A stretch of DNA of 34,814 nt from assembly GCF_002195995.1 (NCBI RefSeq), contig NZ_NHON01000008.1, forward strand, positions 92,520 through 127,333. The letters are read 5' to 3'. Source of the DNA: Inquilinus limosus (lineage in GTDB: Bacteria > Pseudomonadota > Alphaproteobacteria > DSM-16000 > Inquilinaceae). Below, piece by piece: positions 8,890-16,963 of the stretch; the stretch's first letter is position 1, and each line of letters starts with the position of its first letter. The position numbers were made by a program, and so were the translations under genes. The notes beneath the pieces are model-generated. The model saw nothing but the letters and a program-made list of their open reading frames with translations. It ran no database searches and had not been told where the DNA came from.

Positions 8890-9896
8890 CGGCCAGCTCC
8901 GAGGCGGGAGAGAAGGGCGGCGAGGGGGCGGCGCACGCCCTGCACCAGCCGGTCGCGGCCGACCAGCACCAGCAGCACCAGGAAGGCGCCGAGCCAGAAC
9001 GACCAGTATTGCGGCGTCAGGCCGGAGATCCAGTCCTGCAGGAAGCGGAACAGCACGGCGCCGATCGGCCCGCCATAGAGGTAGCCGGCGCCGCCGATCA
9101 CCAGCACCAGCAGCACGTCGGCCGAGCGGTGGAAGTCGAACACGTCGAGCGAGACGAATTGCGTGGTCTGGGCCAGGAGGGCACCGGCCACTGCGGCATA
9201 GGCGGCCGACAGGGCGTAGATCGCGATCAGCCGCCGCGCCACCGGCACGCCGACCGCGGCGGCGCGCAGCCGGTTGTCGCGGATCGCCTTCAGCGACAGG
9301 CCGAAGGGCGAATGCACCAGCCGCCGGGCGAACAGGAACAGGGCGAACAGCACCGCCAGGCTGTAGGCATAGGCGGTGGTGCCGTAGAGGTCGAACTCGA
9401 ACCAGCCCAGGATCGGGCCGACCATCATGCCGTTCAAGCCATCGGCGCCGCCGGTCAGCTCCGCCGCCTGGTTGGCGATCTCGAACAGCAGCAGCGATAC
9501 GCCGAGCGTGACCATCAGCCGGGTCAGGTCGCTGCCGCGCAGCACCAGGAAGCCGGTGGCGAAGCCCAGCGCGGCCCCGGCCAAAGCGGCGGCCACCAGG
9601 CCCAGCAGCGGCTCGCCGGAGGCATGGATGGTCAGCAGGCCGGCGACATAGGCGCCGAGGCCGAAGAAGGCGGCATGGCCGAGCGAGACGATGCCGGCAT
9701 AGCCGAGGATCAGGTCGAGCGAGAGGGCGAACAGGGCCAGGATCGCGATCTCGTTCAGGATCAGGTGCTGGTCCGGCAGCAGGAGCAGGGCGGCCAGCGC
9801 GGCCAGCCAGAAAACCGCCTCCGGCCAGCGCCAGCGGGCGCGCGATGTGGCCGGGGCGATCCGGGCGGCCGGGGAGGAGAGCGGGGCGACCGTCAC
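8886..9896 (-). CDS. livM: Branched-chain amino acid-type ABC permease, LivM
   Basis: A 336-residue multi-spanning inner-membrane permease. The conserved LivM core LILGYAGIVSLGHAAFFGLGAYVAG and the cytoplasmic coupling segment SPFGLSLKAIRDNRLRAAAVG are present, with FHRSADVLLVLVIGGAGYLYG towards the end. The start is GTG at 9896, overlapping the livH stop as GTGA. The frame continues far upstream only as a shadow of livH. It forms the translocation pore with LivH. Confidence 0.92.
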   Translation of the reverse strand: MTVAPLSSPAARIAPATSRARWRWPEAVFWLAALAALLLLPDQHLILNEIAILALFALSLDLILGYAGIVSLGHAAFFGLGAYVAGLLTIHASGEPLLGLVAAALAGAALGFATGFLVLRGSDLTRLMVTLGVSLLLFEIANQAAELTGGADGLNGMMVGPILGWFEFDLYGTTAYAYSLAVLFALFLFARRLVHSPFGLSLKAIRDNRLRAAAVGVPVARRLIAIYALSAAYAAVAGALLAQTTQFVSLDVFDFHRSADVLLVLVIGGAGYLYGGPIGAVLFRFLQDWISGLTPQYWSFWLGAFLVLLVLVGRDRLVQGVRRPLAALLSRLGAGR

Positions 9897-10753
9897 CTGC
9901 CACCTCCGCGCGCGAACAGCCCCTGCGGCCGCAGCAGCAGCACCACGATCATCACCGTGTAGATGACGAAGGATCCAGCCGCGGGCACGTAATACTTGCC
10001 GGCGACGTCGGCGATGCCGAGCAGCAGCGCCGCAAGGAACGGCCCGGTCAGGCTGGAGGTGCCGCCGACCGTCACCACGATCAGGAAGTAGATCATGTAT
10101 TTCAGCGGGAAGGTCGGGTCGACGCCCAGGATCTCCGCCCCCAGCGCGCCGCCGAGGCCGGCGAGGCCGCTGCCCATGGCGAAGGTGACGGCGAAGACGG
10201 TGTCGACCCGGATGCCCAGGCCGCGGGCGGCGCGCGGGTCGTCGACCGCGGCGCGCAGCCGGCTGCCGAAGCGGGTGCGGGCCAGCACCCCTTGCAGCAC
10301 CAGCACCAGCACGCCGCAGATCACGATGATCAGGGCGCGGTAGATGCCGATGCCGATGCCCAGCACCTCGACCCGGCCGCGCAGATAGTCGGGCAGCTGG
10401 ATGATCTGCTGCTCCGACCCCATCAGGTAGTCGGCGGCCGCCATGGCCATGAAGACGATCCCGATCGAGAACAGCACCTGGTCGAGGGGACTGCGGCGGT
10501 ACAGCTGCCGGTACAGAATCCGCTCCAGCACCAGCCCGACCGCGGCCGCGGCCAGGAAGGCCGCCGGCAGGCACAGGAAGAACGGTACCTGCCAGCGGCT
10601 CATCAGGATGGCGGTGACATAGCCGCCGAGCATGGCGAAGGCGCCATGCGCCAGGTTGATGAAGTTCATCAGCCCCAGCGTCACCGACAGGCCGCAGGCC
10701 AGCACGAACAGCAGCATGCCGTAGGCGATGCCGTCGAACAGGATCGTCGCCAT
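9893..10753 (-). CDS. livH: Branched-chain amino acid-type ABC permease, LivH
   Basis: A 286-residue membrane permease. It opens with MATILFDGIAYGMLLFVLAC and has the LivH motif LGLMNFINLAHGAFAMLGGY; the EAA-like coupling region is TRFGSRLRAAVDDPRAARGLG. About eight hydrophobic segments are visible. It begins seven bases after the binding-protein stop and overlaps livM by four bases. Confidence 0.92.
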   Translation of the reverse strand: MATILFDGIAYGMLLFVLACGLSVTLGLMNFINLAHGAFAMLGGYVTAILMSRWQVPFFLCLPAAFLAAAAVGLVLERILYRQLYRRSPLDQVLFSIGIVFMAMAAADYLMGSEQQIIQLPDYLRGRVEVLGIGIGIYRALIIVICGVLVLVLQGVLARTRFGSRLRAAVDDPRAARGLGIRVDTVFAVTFAMGSGLAGLGGALGAEILGVDPTFPLKYMIYFLIVVTVGGTSSLTGPFLAALLLGIADVAGKYYVPAAGSFVIYTVMIVVLLLRPQGLFARGGGR

Positions 10754-10760
10754 GGCGGGC

Positions 10761-11930
10761 TTACTTCGCGGCCTTGACCGGGTCCTTCACCGCCTCGATC
10801 GTGGCGAACTCGACATTGTACAGGGCGCCGTCGCGCTTCTCGACCTTGCGGACATAGACGTTCTGGACGATATCGCGGGTGTCGGGGTCGATCGTGATCG
10901 GGCCGCGCACGCTGGTCCAGCTCATGCCCTTCATGGCGTCGAGCAGGCCCTGGCCGTCGGTGGCGCCGCCGGTCTTCTTCAGCGCCTCGATGATCAGGTG
11001 CATGCCGTCATAGCCACCGACCGCCATGAAGTTCGGCCGCAGCCCGGCATTGGCGGCCTGGAACGCGGCGACGAAGGCCTTGTTCTCCGGGCTGTCATGG
11101 GCCGCGGAATAGTGGTGGGTGGTGATGGTGCCCAGCGCCACGTCGCCGATCTTGTCCAGGAGCTCGTCGTCGGTGACGTCGCCGGTGGCGATCAGCCGGA
11201 TGCCGGACTTGTCCAGCCCGCGCTCGACGAACTGCTTCATGAACACGGCGCCGAAGCCCGACGGCACGAAGACGAACACCGCATCCGGCTTGGCATCGGC
11301 CACACGCTGCAGGAAGGGCGCGAAATCCGGGTTCTTCAGCGGCACCTGCAGCTGCTCCACCACCTGGCCTCCGGCCTTGGTGAAGCGCTCGGCGAAGGCC
11401 TTCTGCGCGTCCAGCCCGGGGGCGTAGTCGCTGACCAGCGTGACCACGGTCTTGATGTCGTTCCGGGCGCTCCAATCGGCCAGCGGCACGGTCACCTGGG
11501 GCAGGGTGAAGCTGGTGCGGACGATGAAGGGCGACGCCTCGGTGGTCACCGCGGTGGCGGCGGCCATGATCACCTGCGGCACCTTGGCCTGGGTCGAGAT
11601 CGGCGCCGCCGCCGCGGCCAGCGGGGTCAGGCCGAAGCCGGCCAGCACCGCCACCTTGTCCTTCACCACCAGCTCCTGCGCCAGGCGCTTGGTGACGTCG
11701 GCGGTGCCGGTGTCGTCCTTGACGATCAGCTCGATCGTCTTGCCGGCCACGGTGGTGCCGTTCTGCTGCAGGTACAGCTTGGCCGCGGCCTCGATCTCCC
11801 GTCCGGTGGAGGCGGAGGGGCCGGTCATCGGCAGGATCAGGCCGATCCTGACCGTGTCCTCGGCCGCGGCCGGCAGGGCCGCCAGCAGGGCTGCGGCCAG
11901 GGCCGCAGCGGTGATGTGACGTCGCTTCAT
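10761..11930 (-). CDS. Periplasmic substrate-binding protein of the first Liv-type ABC transporter
   Basis: A 389-residue Peripla_BP_6 family protein. A signal peptide occupies the first 23 or so residues (MKRRH, a hydrophobic alanine/leucine core, then AAA-ED). The mature part starts TVRIGLILPMTGPSASTGRE, the standard LivK fold opening, and has the two lobes with hinge segments VAVLAGFGLTPLAAAAAPIS and FMAVGGYDGMHLIIEAL. It captures the ligand in the periplasm and delivers it to LivHM. An AGGACACC stretch and GGGGAGGACACC lie before the ATG. Ligand identity cannot be read; co-encoded MetE-like and MFS genes argue for something other than plain leucine, which is inference. Confidence 0.9.
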   Translation of the reverse strand: MKRRHITAAALAAALLAALPAAAEDTVRIGLILPMTGPSASTGREIEAAAKLYLQQNGTTVAGKTIELIVKDDTGTADVTKRLAQELVVKDKVAVLAGFGLTPLAAAAAPISTQAKVPQVIMAAATAVTTEASPFIVRTSFTLPQVTVPLADWSARNDIKTVVTLVSDYAPGLDAQKAFAERFTKAGGQVVEQLQVPLKNPDFAPFLQRVADAKPDAVFVFVPSGFGAVFMKQFVERGLDKSGIRLIATGDVTDDELLDKIGDVALGTITTHHYSAAHDSPENKAFVAAFQAANAGLRPNFMAVGGYDGMHLIIEALKKTGGATDGQGLLDAMKGMSWTSVRGPITIDPDTRDIVQNVYVRKVEKRDGALYNVEFATIEAVKDPVKAAK

Positions 11931-11952
11931 GGTGTCCTCCCCGTTTCTTGAA

Positions 11953-11976
11953 GGCCGGCGGTTCGGGCCGCCGGCC
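11953..11976 (-). terminator. Hairpin after the MFS gene
   Basis: A perfect 9-bp stem GGCCGGCGG/CCGCCGGCC with loop CCCGAA (minus strand) lies just after the MFS stop and before the binding-protein start. It is followed by TTCAAG rather than a long T tract, so it may only attenuate or stabilise the transcript. Confidence 0.45.
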
Positions 11977-11982
11977 GGTGGA

Positions 11983-13305
11983 TCAGTTGTCCTCGATCAG
12001 GCTCTCGCGCCGGTTGTCCGGCATCAGGATGGCGACGACGAAGGCGATGGCGCACAGGCCGGTGACATACCAGGCGAACCAGCCCTCGACGCCGATGTCC
12101 TTCAGCCACAGCGCCACATATTCGGCGCTGCCGCCGAAGGCGGCGTTGGAGATGGCATAGGCCAGGCCGACGCCCAGGGCGCGCACCGCCATCGGGAACA
12201 GCTCGGCCTTCACCAGCCCGCTGATCGAGGTGTAGAAGCTGACCGCCGCCAGCCCGCACAGGATCAGCCCGAAGGCGGCGTAGGGGCTGGTCACCCGGCC
12301 GATGGCGCCCAGCAGCGGCACCGTGGTCAGCGTCGTCAGCCCGCCGAACAGCAGCATGTTGTTGCGCCGGCCGATGCGGTCGGACAGGGCGCCGAACACC
12401 GGCTGCGCCACCATGTAGACGAACAGCACCGCCGCCATCACCAGGCTCACCGTCTTCGTGTCCAGATGGGCGGTGTTGACCAGGTATTTCTGCATGTAGG
12501 TGGTGTAGGTGTAGAAGATCAGCGACCCGCCGGCGGTGAAGCCCAGCACGGTCAGGAAGGCCCGCGGGTGCTGGAACAGCGCGCCGATCGTCCCCGCCTC
12601 CTTGGACTTGCGCACCTCGGCCGAGCTGGTCTCGATCAGCGATCGCCGCAGATAGAGCGCGACGACCGCGGCCGCGGCACCGACCACGAAGGGGATGCGC
12701 CAGCCCCAGGCCCGGATCTCGTCGCCGGACAGCGAGAATTCCAGCACCACCACGACCAGCGTCGCCAGCAGCTGGCCGCCGATCAGGGTGACGTACTGGA
12801 AGGAGCCGAAGAAGCCGCGGTGCCGGCGCGCCGCCACCTCGCTCATATAGGTCGCGCTGGTGCCGTACTCGCCGCCGACCGACAGGCCCTGCACCAGCCG
12901 GGCCACCAGCAGCAGGAGGCCGGCCGCGGCGCCGATGCTCTCATAGGTCGGCAGCACCGCGATCGCCAGCGACCCGGCGCACATCATCAGCACCGACAGC
13001 ATCATCGAGTTGCGGCGGCCGTGCCGGTCGGCGATCCGGCCGAACAGCCAGCTGCCGATCGGCCGCATCAGGAAGCCGGCGGCGAAGATGCCGGCGGTGT
13101 TCAGGAGCTGGCTGGTCGGGTCGCCCTTCGGGAAGAAGGCGCTGGCGAAGTACAGCGAGGTGAAGGCGTAGGTGTAGAAATCGTACCACTCCACCAGGTT
13201 GCCGGAGGAGCTGCCGACAATCGCGACGATGCGGTCGCGGGTGCTCATCGCCGCGATGGCGGCGCTCGGGCTCAGCGGGCGGTCCTCGGGGATGGATGCG
13301 ACCAT
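11983..13305 (-). CDS. MFS transporter, metabolite:H+ symporter (KgtP/PcaT-like) type
   Basis: A 440-residue 12-span permease. [25 protein letters not shown] at the first helix, [18 protein letters not shown] between helices 2 and 3, and [17 protein letters not shown] at helix 5 are the hallmarks of the MHS family, which includes 2-oxoglutarate (KgtP) and dicarboxylate (PcaT) carriers. The second cytoplasmic loop repeats the motif as [14 protein letters not shown]. It is divergent from the IclR regulator at 13592, whose operators lie between, and upstream of the first ABC operon. A long leader (13306-13531) separates the start from the operators. It probably imports a carboxylate; the exact one is unknown. 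Confidence 0.88.
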   Translation of the reverse strand: MVASIPEDRPLSPSAAIAAMSTRDRIVAIVGSSSGNLVEWYDFYTYAFTSLYFASAFFPKGDPTSQLLNTAGIFAAGFLMRPIGSWLFGRIADRHGRRNSMMLSVLMMCAGSLAIAVLPTYESIGAAAGLLLLVARLVQGLSVGGEYGTSATYMSEVAARRHRGFFGSFQYVTLIGGQLLATLVVVVLEFSLSGDEIRAWGWRIPFVVGAAAAVVALYLRRSLIETSSAEVRKSKEAGTIGALFQHPRAFLTVLGFTAGGSLIFYTYTTYMQKYLVNTAHLDTKTVSLVMAAVLFVYMVAQPVFGALSDRIGRRNNMLLFGGLTTLTTVPLLGAIGRVTSPYAAFGLILCGLAAVSFYTSISGLVKAELFPMAVRALGVGLAYAISNAAFGGSAEYVALWLKDIGVEGWFAWYVTGLCAIAFVVAILMPDNRRESLIEDN

Positions 13306-13531
13306 GCGGTGTCCTCAGCCTCGTGACGCGGTTGCGGATCCTGCGCGGCCGGGGCGTGCCCGCCCGCGGGGTGTCGACGGCAAGAACAGGAAGGCGCGCG
13401 GGGCCGGGCCTGGACCCGCCGCGGCATCGGTCGGCGGAAGGGTGACGGTGCCCGCCATCCCGGACGCTCCCCTCTTTCTTGCGTTTTTCTGTCTGCTGTC
13501 TTGTGCCGGGCGGCGGATCGGGTCAAGGATC

Positions 13532-13568
13532 TGTTCGCAGAATGAACCTCTTGTTCGCTGAGCGAACA
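13532..13568. promoter_or_regulatory. Two tandem 17-bp palindromic operators in the MFS-iclR gap
   Basis: The right-hand site, 13552-13568, is a perfect palindrome TGTTCGCT-g-AGCGAACA. The left-hand site, 13532-13548, reads TGTTCGCAGAATGAACC and matches it at 13 of 17 positions. They are 20 bp apart start to start, about two helical turns. TGTTCG...CGAACA is the kind of site bound by IclR-family proteins such as PcaR. They end 12 bases before the iclR Shine-Dalgarno, so they likely mediate autoregulation and control of the divergent MFS gene. Confidence 0.8.
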
Positions 13569-13591
13569 GGAAGGAGCCAGGGAGGAAGACG

Positions 13592-14356
13592 CTGCAGCGC
13601 ACCGAGCAGGTCCTGTCGTTCCGCAAGGGGCTGGACGTGATCCGCAGCTTCGGCGCGGGGCACCGGCGGCAGACCATCACCGAGGCGGCGGAGCGCACCG
13701 GGCTGACCCGGGCGGCGGCGCGGCGCTTCCTGCTGACTTTGTGCGAGGCCGGCTATGCCCGCAGCGACGGCAAGCATTTCGAGCTGACGCCGGCGATCCT
13801 GTCGCTCGGCCACAGCTTCCTGTCCGGCATGGGCGAGATCGAGCGGGTGCGCGACGCCCTCCTGGGGCTGACGCGGGCCCTGGGCGAATCGGCCTCCGCC
13901 GCGATGCTGGACGGGACGATGATCGCCTATGTCGCGCGGTCGCCGGCGCCGCACCGGATCATGACGGTCGGGCTCGGGGTCGGCACCCGGCTGCCGGCGC
14001 ACGCCACCTCGATGGGCCAGGCGCTGTTGGCGGCGCTGCACCCGCGTGAGCTGGAGCGCTATTTCGAGGCGGCGGTGCTGGAGCGGTTCACCGCGCACAC
14101 CCTGACCACGCGCGCGGCGCTGACCGAGCGGCTGGCGGAGGTACGCGGCCGCGGCTACGCCCTGGTGTCGGAGGAGCTGGAGACCGGGCTGAGCTCGATC
14201 GCGGTCGCGGTGCCGGGCGGCATCTCCGCCGGGCACCTGGCGATCAACATGAGCGCGCCGGCCTCGCGCGTCGGGGCGGGGGAGATGCGCGACCGCTTCC
14301 TGCCGGCGCTGCAGGAGGCCGCTCGCGCCATCGCCTTGGCGGTGCCGCGCGGGTAG
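13592..14356 (+). CDS. IclR family transcriptional regulator, probable CTG start
   Basis: A regulator of about 254 residues. The winged helix-turn-helix is at the N-terminus (FRKGLDVIRSFGAGHRRQTI, then RTGLTRAAARRFLLTLCEAGY), followed by the IclR effector domain (VGTRLPAHATSMGQALLAAL, GYALVSEELETGLSSIAVAV). The frame is closed by TGA at 13559-13561, and no ATG, GTG or TTG occurs before the GTG at 13637. Starting at that GTG would remove the conserved SFRKGLD part. A GGGAGG at 13580-13585 lies six bases before CTG 13592, so I chose that rare start, reading LQRTEQVLSFRKGL (initiator would be Met). The gene is PcaR-like in its N-terminal region. It probably controls the divergent MFS gene and the ABC operon beyond; the effector is unknown. 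Confidence 0.83.
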   Translation: MQRTEQVLSFRKGLDVIRSFGAGHRRQTITEAAERTGLTRAAARRFLLTLCEAGYARSDGKHFELTPAILSLGHSFLSGMGEIERVRDALLGLTRALGESASAAMLDGTMIAYVARSPAPHRIMTVGLGVGTRLPAHATSMGQALLAALHPRELERYFEAAVLERFTAHTLTTRAALTERLAEVRGRGYALVSEELETGLSSIAVAVPGGISAGHLAINMSAPASRVGAGEMRDRFLPALQEAARAIALAVPRG

Positions 14357-14384
14357 AGCATGGTCGTTTCGGATGTCGGGTTCG

Positions 14385-14562
14385 TCTCTGTCGCTTGCGA
14401 GACCATTTCAAAACTCCAGACATCGTCATTGCGAGCGCAGCGAAGCAATCCAGGGGCCGGTGCGCACCGGCCCCTGGATTGCTTCGTCGGCTTCGCCTCC
14501 TCGCAATGACGACGAGAGGTGGGGCTTCGAAAAGGTCTCGCAAGCGGGAGAGGCAACGCGTG
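14385..14562. repeat. Composite nested palindrome (outer arms plus inner type B repeat)
   Basis: The inner element, 14424-14511, runs from CGTCATTGCGAGCGCAGCG to CTCCTCGCAATGACG with a central CCAGGGGCCGGTGCG/CGCACCGGCCCCTGG palindrome. It is flanked by outer inverted arms CGCTTGCGAGACCATTTC (about 14391) and GAAAAGGTCTCGCAAGCG (about 14529). The same nesting recurs at 27801-27970. It fills the gap between convergent iclR and SDR genes. No gene is visible in 14357-14595. Confidence 0.85.
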
Positions 14563-14595
14563 AAGCGAGCATCATCTGCTTGAAAATGACCCCGC

Positions 14596-15369
14596 CTACA
14601 GTCCGTGCCGGCGGGCCTGGACATGGGCGTGCATCCCGCCATCGACCGGCACATTGGCGCCGCGGATCCAGGCGGCGGCGTCGGACAGCAGGAAGCCGAC
14701 CGCCGGGGCGATGTCCTCCGGCCGCCCCGGCCGGTCCATCACCGCCATCTCCGCCCGCGCCCGGTCGCCGAGGCTGGCCAGGAAGTCGGGCAGGATCGGG
14801 GTGTCGACCGGGCCGGGGCTGACCGCGTTCATGCGGATGCCGCGGTCGCGCCAGGTCCAGCGGTTGCGGTGGGTCCAGGCGACCAGCGCCTCCTTGGAGA
14901 AGAAATAGCTGCGCGCGCCGTGGATGCCGTGCCGCGCGCAGAACGCCTCGACCCCGTCGAAGCCCAGATCCTCGCTGGCGCGGATGGCGGGCAGGGATTC
15001 GGTCCAGTCCAGCCCGGCCAGGGAGGCGAGGTTCACGATCGCGGCGCCGTCCGCGAGCTTCGGCACCAGTCCCATGGTCAGGTGCTTCAGCCCGACCAGG
15101 TTGACCCGCAGCACCTCGGCCGCCGGCCGGGTCGGCGGCACGCCGGCGATGTTGGCCAGCCCGTGGGCGCCCTCGGGCAGCGCCGCGACCAGCGCGTCGA
15201 TCGCGACGCGGTCGGACAGGTCGGCGCGGAAGACGGCATCGACCGCATCAGCCGGTTCGTGCCGGTCGACGGCGATGACGCGGCCGCCCCAATCCCGCAC
15301 CAGCCGCGCGGTCGCGGCGCCGATGCCGGAGGCGGCGCCCGTGACGATGATGGTCTTGCCGGTCAGCAT
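14596..15369 (-). CDS. SDR dehydrogenase, coniferyl-alcohol-dehydrogenase-like
   Basis: A 257-residue SDR. It has IIVTGAASGIGAATARL for NAD(P) binding, GLANIAGVP in place of the usual NNAG, catalytic Ser in VNLASLAG and Tyr-x3-Lys in SYFFSKEALVAWTHR. The C-terminal part RGIRMNAVSPGPVDTPIL and VPVDGGM, and the DR..A..A.FRADLSD opening, resemble the coniferyl alcohol dehydrogenase (CalA) and 3-alpha-hydroxysteroid dehydrogenase subgroup. It is the last gene of the LacI-controlled operon, 31 bases after the reductase. It may oxidise the alcohol or aldehyde made by the upstream oxygenase; that is inference. Confidence 0.87.
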   Translation of the reverse strand: MLTGKTIIVTGAASGIGAATARLVRDWGGRVIAVDRHEPADAVDAVFRADLSDRVAIDALVAALPEGAHGLANIAGVPPTRPAAEVLRVNLVGLKHLTMGLVPKLADGAAIVNLASLAGLDWTESLPAIRASEDLGFDGVEAFCARHGIHGARSYFFSKEALVAWTHRNRWTWRDRGIRMNAVSPGPVDTPILPDFLASLGDRARAEMAVMDRPGRPEDIAPAVGFLLSDAAAWIRGANVPVDGGMHAHVQARRHGL

Positions 15370-15400
15370 GGCGGGTTCCGTGGCGGTGCGCTGCCGCCGG

Positions 15401-16618
15401 TCACGCCGCCAGCAGGGATTTCAGCTTTACCTCCGGCGAGGCGAGCGAGCCAGGGTCGGGCGCGGCGCGCCGCGCGATCAGCATCTCGGCCAGGCGGACC
15501 TCGCGCCCGATCTTGCCGAGCGGGCCGAGGCCGCCGGCCGCGACCAGCCGGCCGTCGGCCGCCAGGTGGAACAGCAGCCGGGCGCCGTCGCCGAGGTCGC
15601 GTTCGACCGTCGCCCGGCCCGCATCGGCCAGGCCGGCGATCTGCAGCGTCAGCTCGTGCTGGTCCGACCAGAACCAGGGCACCGCGCCGATCGGCTCGCC
15701 GCGGCCCAGCATGTTCCGCGCGGCCAGCACGCCCTGGTCCAGGGCGTTGCGCCAGGCCTCCAGCCGGATGCGGCGGCCGGGATACAGCGGATGGGCGCAG
15801 GCGGCGCAGTCGCCCGCCGCGAAGATGTCGGGGTCGCCGGTCGCCAGCGTCGCGTCGACGGCGATGCCGTTGTCGACGGCCAGGCCGGCGGCCTCGGCCA
15901 GCGCCGTCTCCGGCACCGCGCCGATGCCGGCGATCACCGTGTCGGCCGCGATCCGGCTGCCATCGGCCAGGATCACGGCGCCGCCCGGCTCGATCCGGCC
16001 GACGCCGAGGCCGGTGCGCAGCTCGACCCCGGCGGCGCGGTGGCGGTCGGCGATGACGGCGGCCAGCTCGGCCGGGACGCCGCGCATCAGGATGCGGGGC
16101 AGGGCCTCGATGACGGTTACCGCGCAGCCATGCGCCGAGGCGGCAGCGGCCAGTTCGAGCCCGATGAAGCCGCCGCCGATGACGGCGATGCGCGCGCCGG
16201 GGCGCAGCCGCGGCCGCAGCGCCAGCGCATCCTCGAAGCGGCGCAGGTACAGGGCCTGCTCATGGCCCGGCACGGCCAGCTTCCGCGGCCGCGCCCCGGT
16301 CGCCAGCAGCAGCCGGGAATAGGGCAGGGCGCGGCCGCCGCCCAGGGTGACGGTTCGGCCCGCACGGTCGATTGCCGACACCTCGGTGCCCAGGATCAGC
16401 TCGATCCCCAGCGCATCGGCGCGGTCGCGGTCCAGCACGGTGGCCGGGGCCGGCTCGGCCTCGGCCAGCAGCACCGCCTTGGACAGCGGCGGGCGCTCAT
16501 AGGGCGGGCGGGATTCCGCGCCGATCAGCGTGACCGGCCCGTCCCAGCCCTGCTCGCGCAGGGTGATCGCCGCCCGGGCCCCGGCCTCGCCGGCGCCGAC
16601 GATCACCATCCCGGCCAT
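15401..16618 (-). CDS. FAD-dependent ferredoxin reductase (Rieske electron-transfer partner)
   Basis: A 405-residue two-dinucleotide-fold flavoprotein. The N-terminal FAD motif is VIVGAGEAGARAA, the NAD(P)H motif is IAVIGGGFIGLELAAAASAHG near residue 145, and IFAAGDCAA is the second FAD contact. The C-terminal RLEAWRNALDQG and WFWSDQHELTLQIAG are typical of ferredoxin reductases of oxygenase systems. It should pass electrons from NAD(P)H to the Rieske ferredoxin encoded four bases upstream. Spacing is tight, so they are one transcript. It is comparable to MocF of the rhizopine system. Confidence 0.9.
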   Translation of the reverse strand: MAGMVIVGAGEAGARAAITLREQGWDGPVTLIGAESRPPYERPPLSKAVLLAEAEPAPATVLDRDRADALGIELILGTEVSAIDRAGRTVTLGGGRALPYSRLLLATGARPRKLAVPGHEQALYLRRFEDALALRPRLRPGARIAVIGGGFIGLELAAAASAHGCAVTVIEALPRILMRGVPAELAAVIADRHRAAGVELRTGLGVGRIEPGGAVILADGSRIAADTVIAGIGAVPETALAEAAGLAVDNGIAVDATLATGDPDIFAAGDCAACAHPLYPGRRIRLEAWRNALDQGVLAARNMLGRGEPIGAVPWFWSDQHELTLQIAGLADAGRATVERDLGDGARLLFHLAADGRLVAAGGLGPLGKIGREVRLAEMLIARRAAPDPGSLASPEVKLKSLLAA

Positions 16619-16622
16619 CCGC

Positions 16623-16946
16623 CTAGGACCCGGCCCGCAGATAGACGCGGCCGCCCTCGACCTTCACCGGGAAGGTCCGCAGCGCGGCGCAGACCGGCGG
16701 GCTCAGGGCCTCGCCGGTGGTGAAGTCGAAGCGGCCGTTGTGCAGCGGGCATTCGATCACCGTGTCCATCACCAACCCGTCGGCGAGGTGGACGAACTCA
16801 TGCGTGCACAGCCCGTCGGTGGCGAAGTAGCGGTCGTCCCCGGTGCGGTAGATGGCGAAGGTCGCGCCGCCATGATCGAAGCGGATCACATCCTCCGGGT
16901 CGATATCGTCCGCGGCGCAGGCATCGATCCAGGCATCCTCGGCCAT
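16623..16946 (-). CDS. Rieske-type [2Fe-2S] ferredoxin (MocE-like)
   Basis: A 107-residue soluble ferredoxin. The cluster ligands are Cys47-x-His49 in GLCTHEFVHL and Cys66-x2-His69 in ECPLHNGRFDF, followed by the family ending FPVKVEGGRVYLR. It lies 17 bases after the desaturase and four before the reductase. It should carry single electrons from reductase to the diiron oxygenase. Length and context match MocE-type ferredoxins, which work beside a desaturase-like MocD. Confidence 0.92.
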   Translation of the reverse strand: MAEDAWIDACAADDIDPEDVIRFDHGGATFAIYRTGDDRYFATDGLCTHEFVHLADGLVMDTVIECPLHNGRFDFTTGEALSPPVCAALRTFPVKVEGGRVYLRAGS

Positions 16947-16963
16947 GATGCTCCTCCCTCTCG

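Noticed and set aside
8890-9903. N-terminal extension of the livG frame
   Set aside because: It is out-of-frame livM sequence; the livG family start is at 8889 with an ATGA overlap.
13637-14356. GTG at 13637 as the IclR start
   Set aside because: It would delete the conserved SFRKGLD region and has no good Shine-Dalgarno, unlike CTG 13592.
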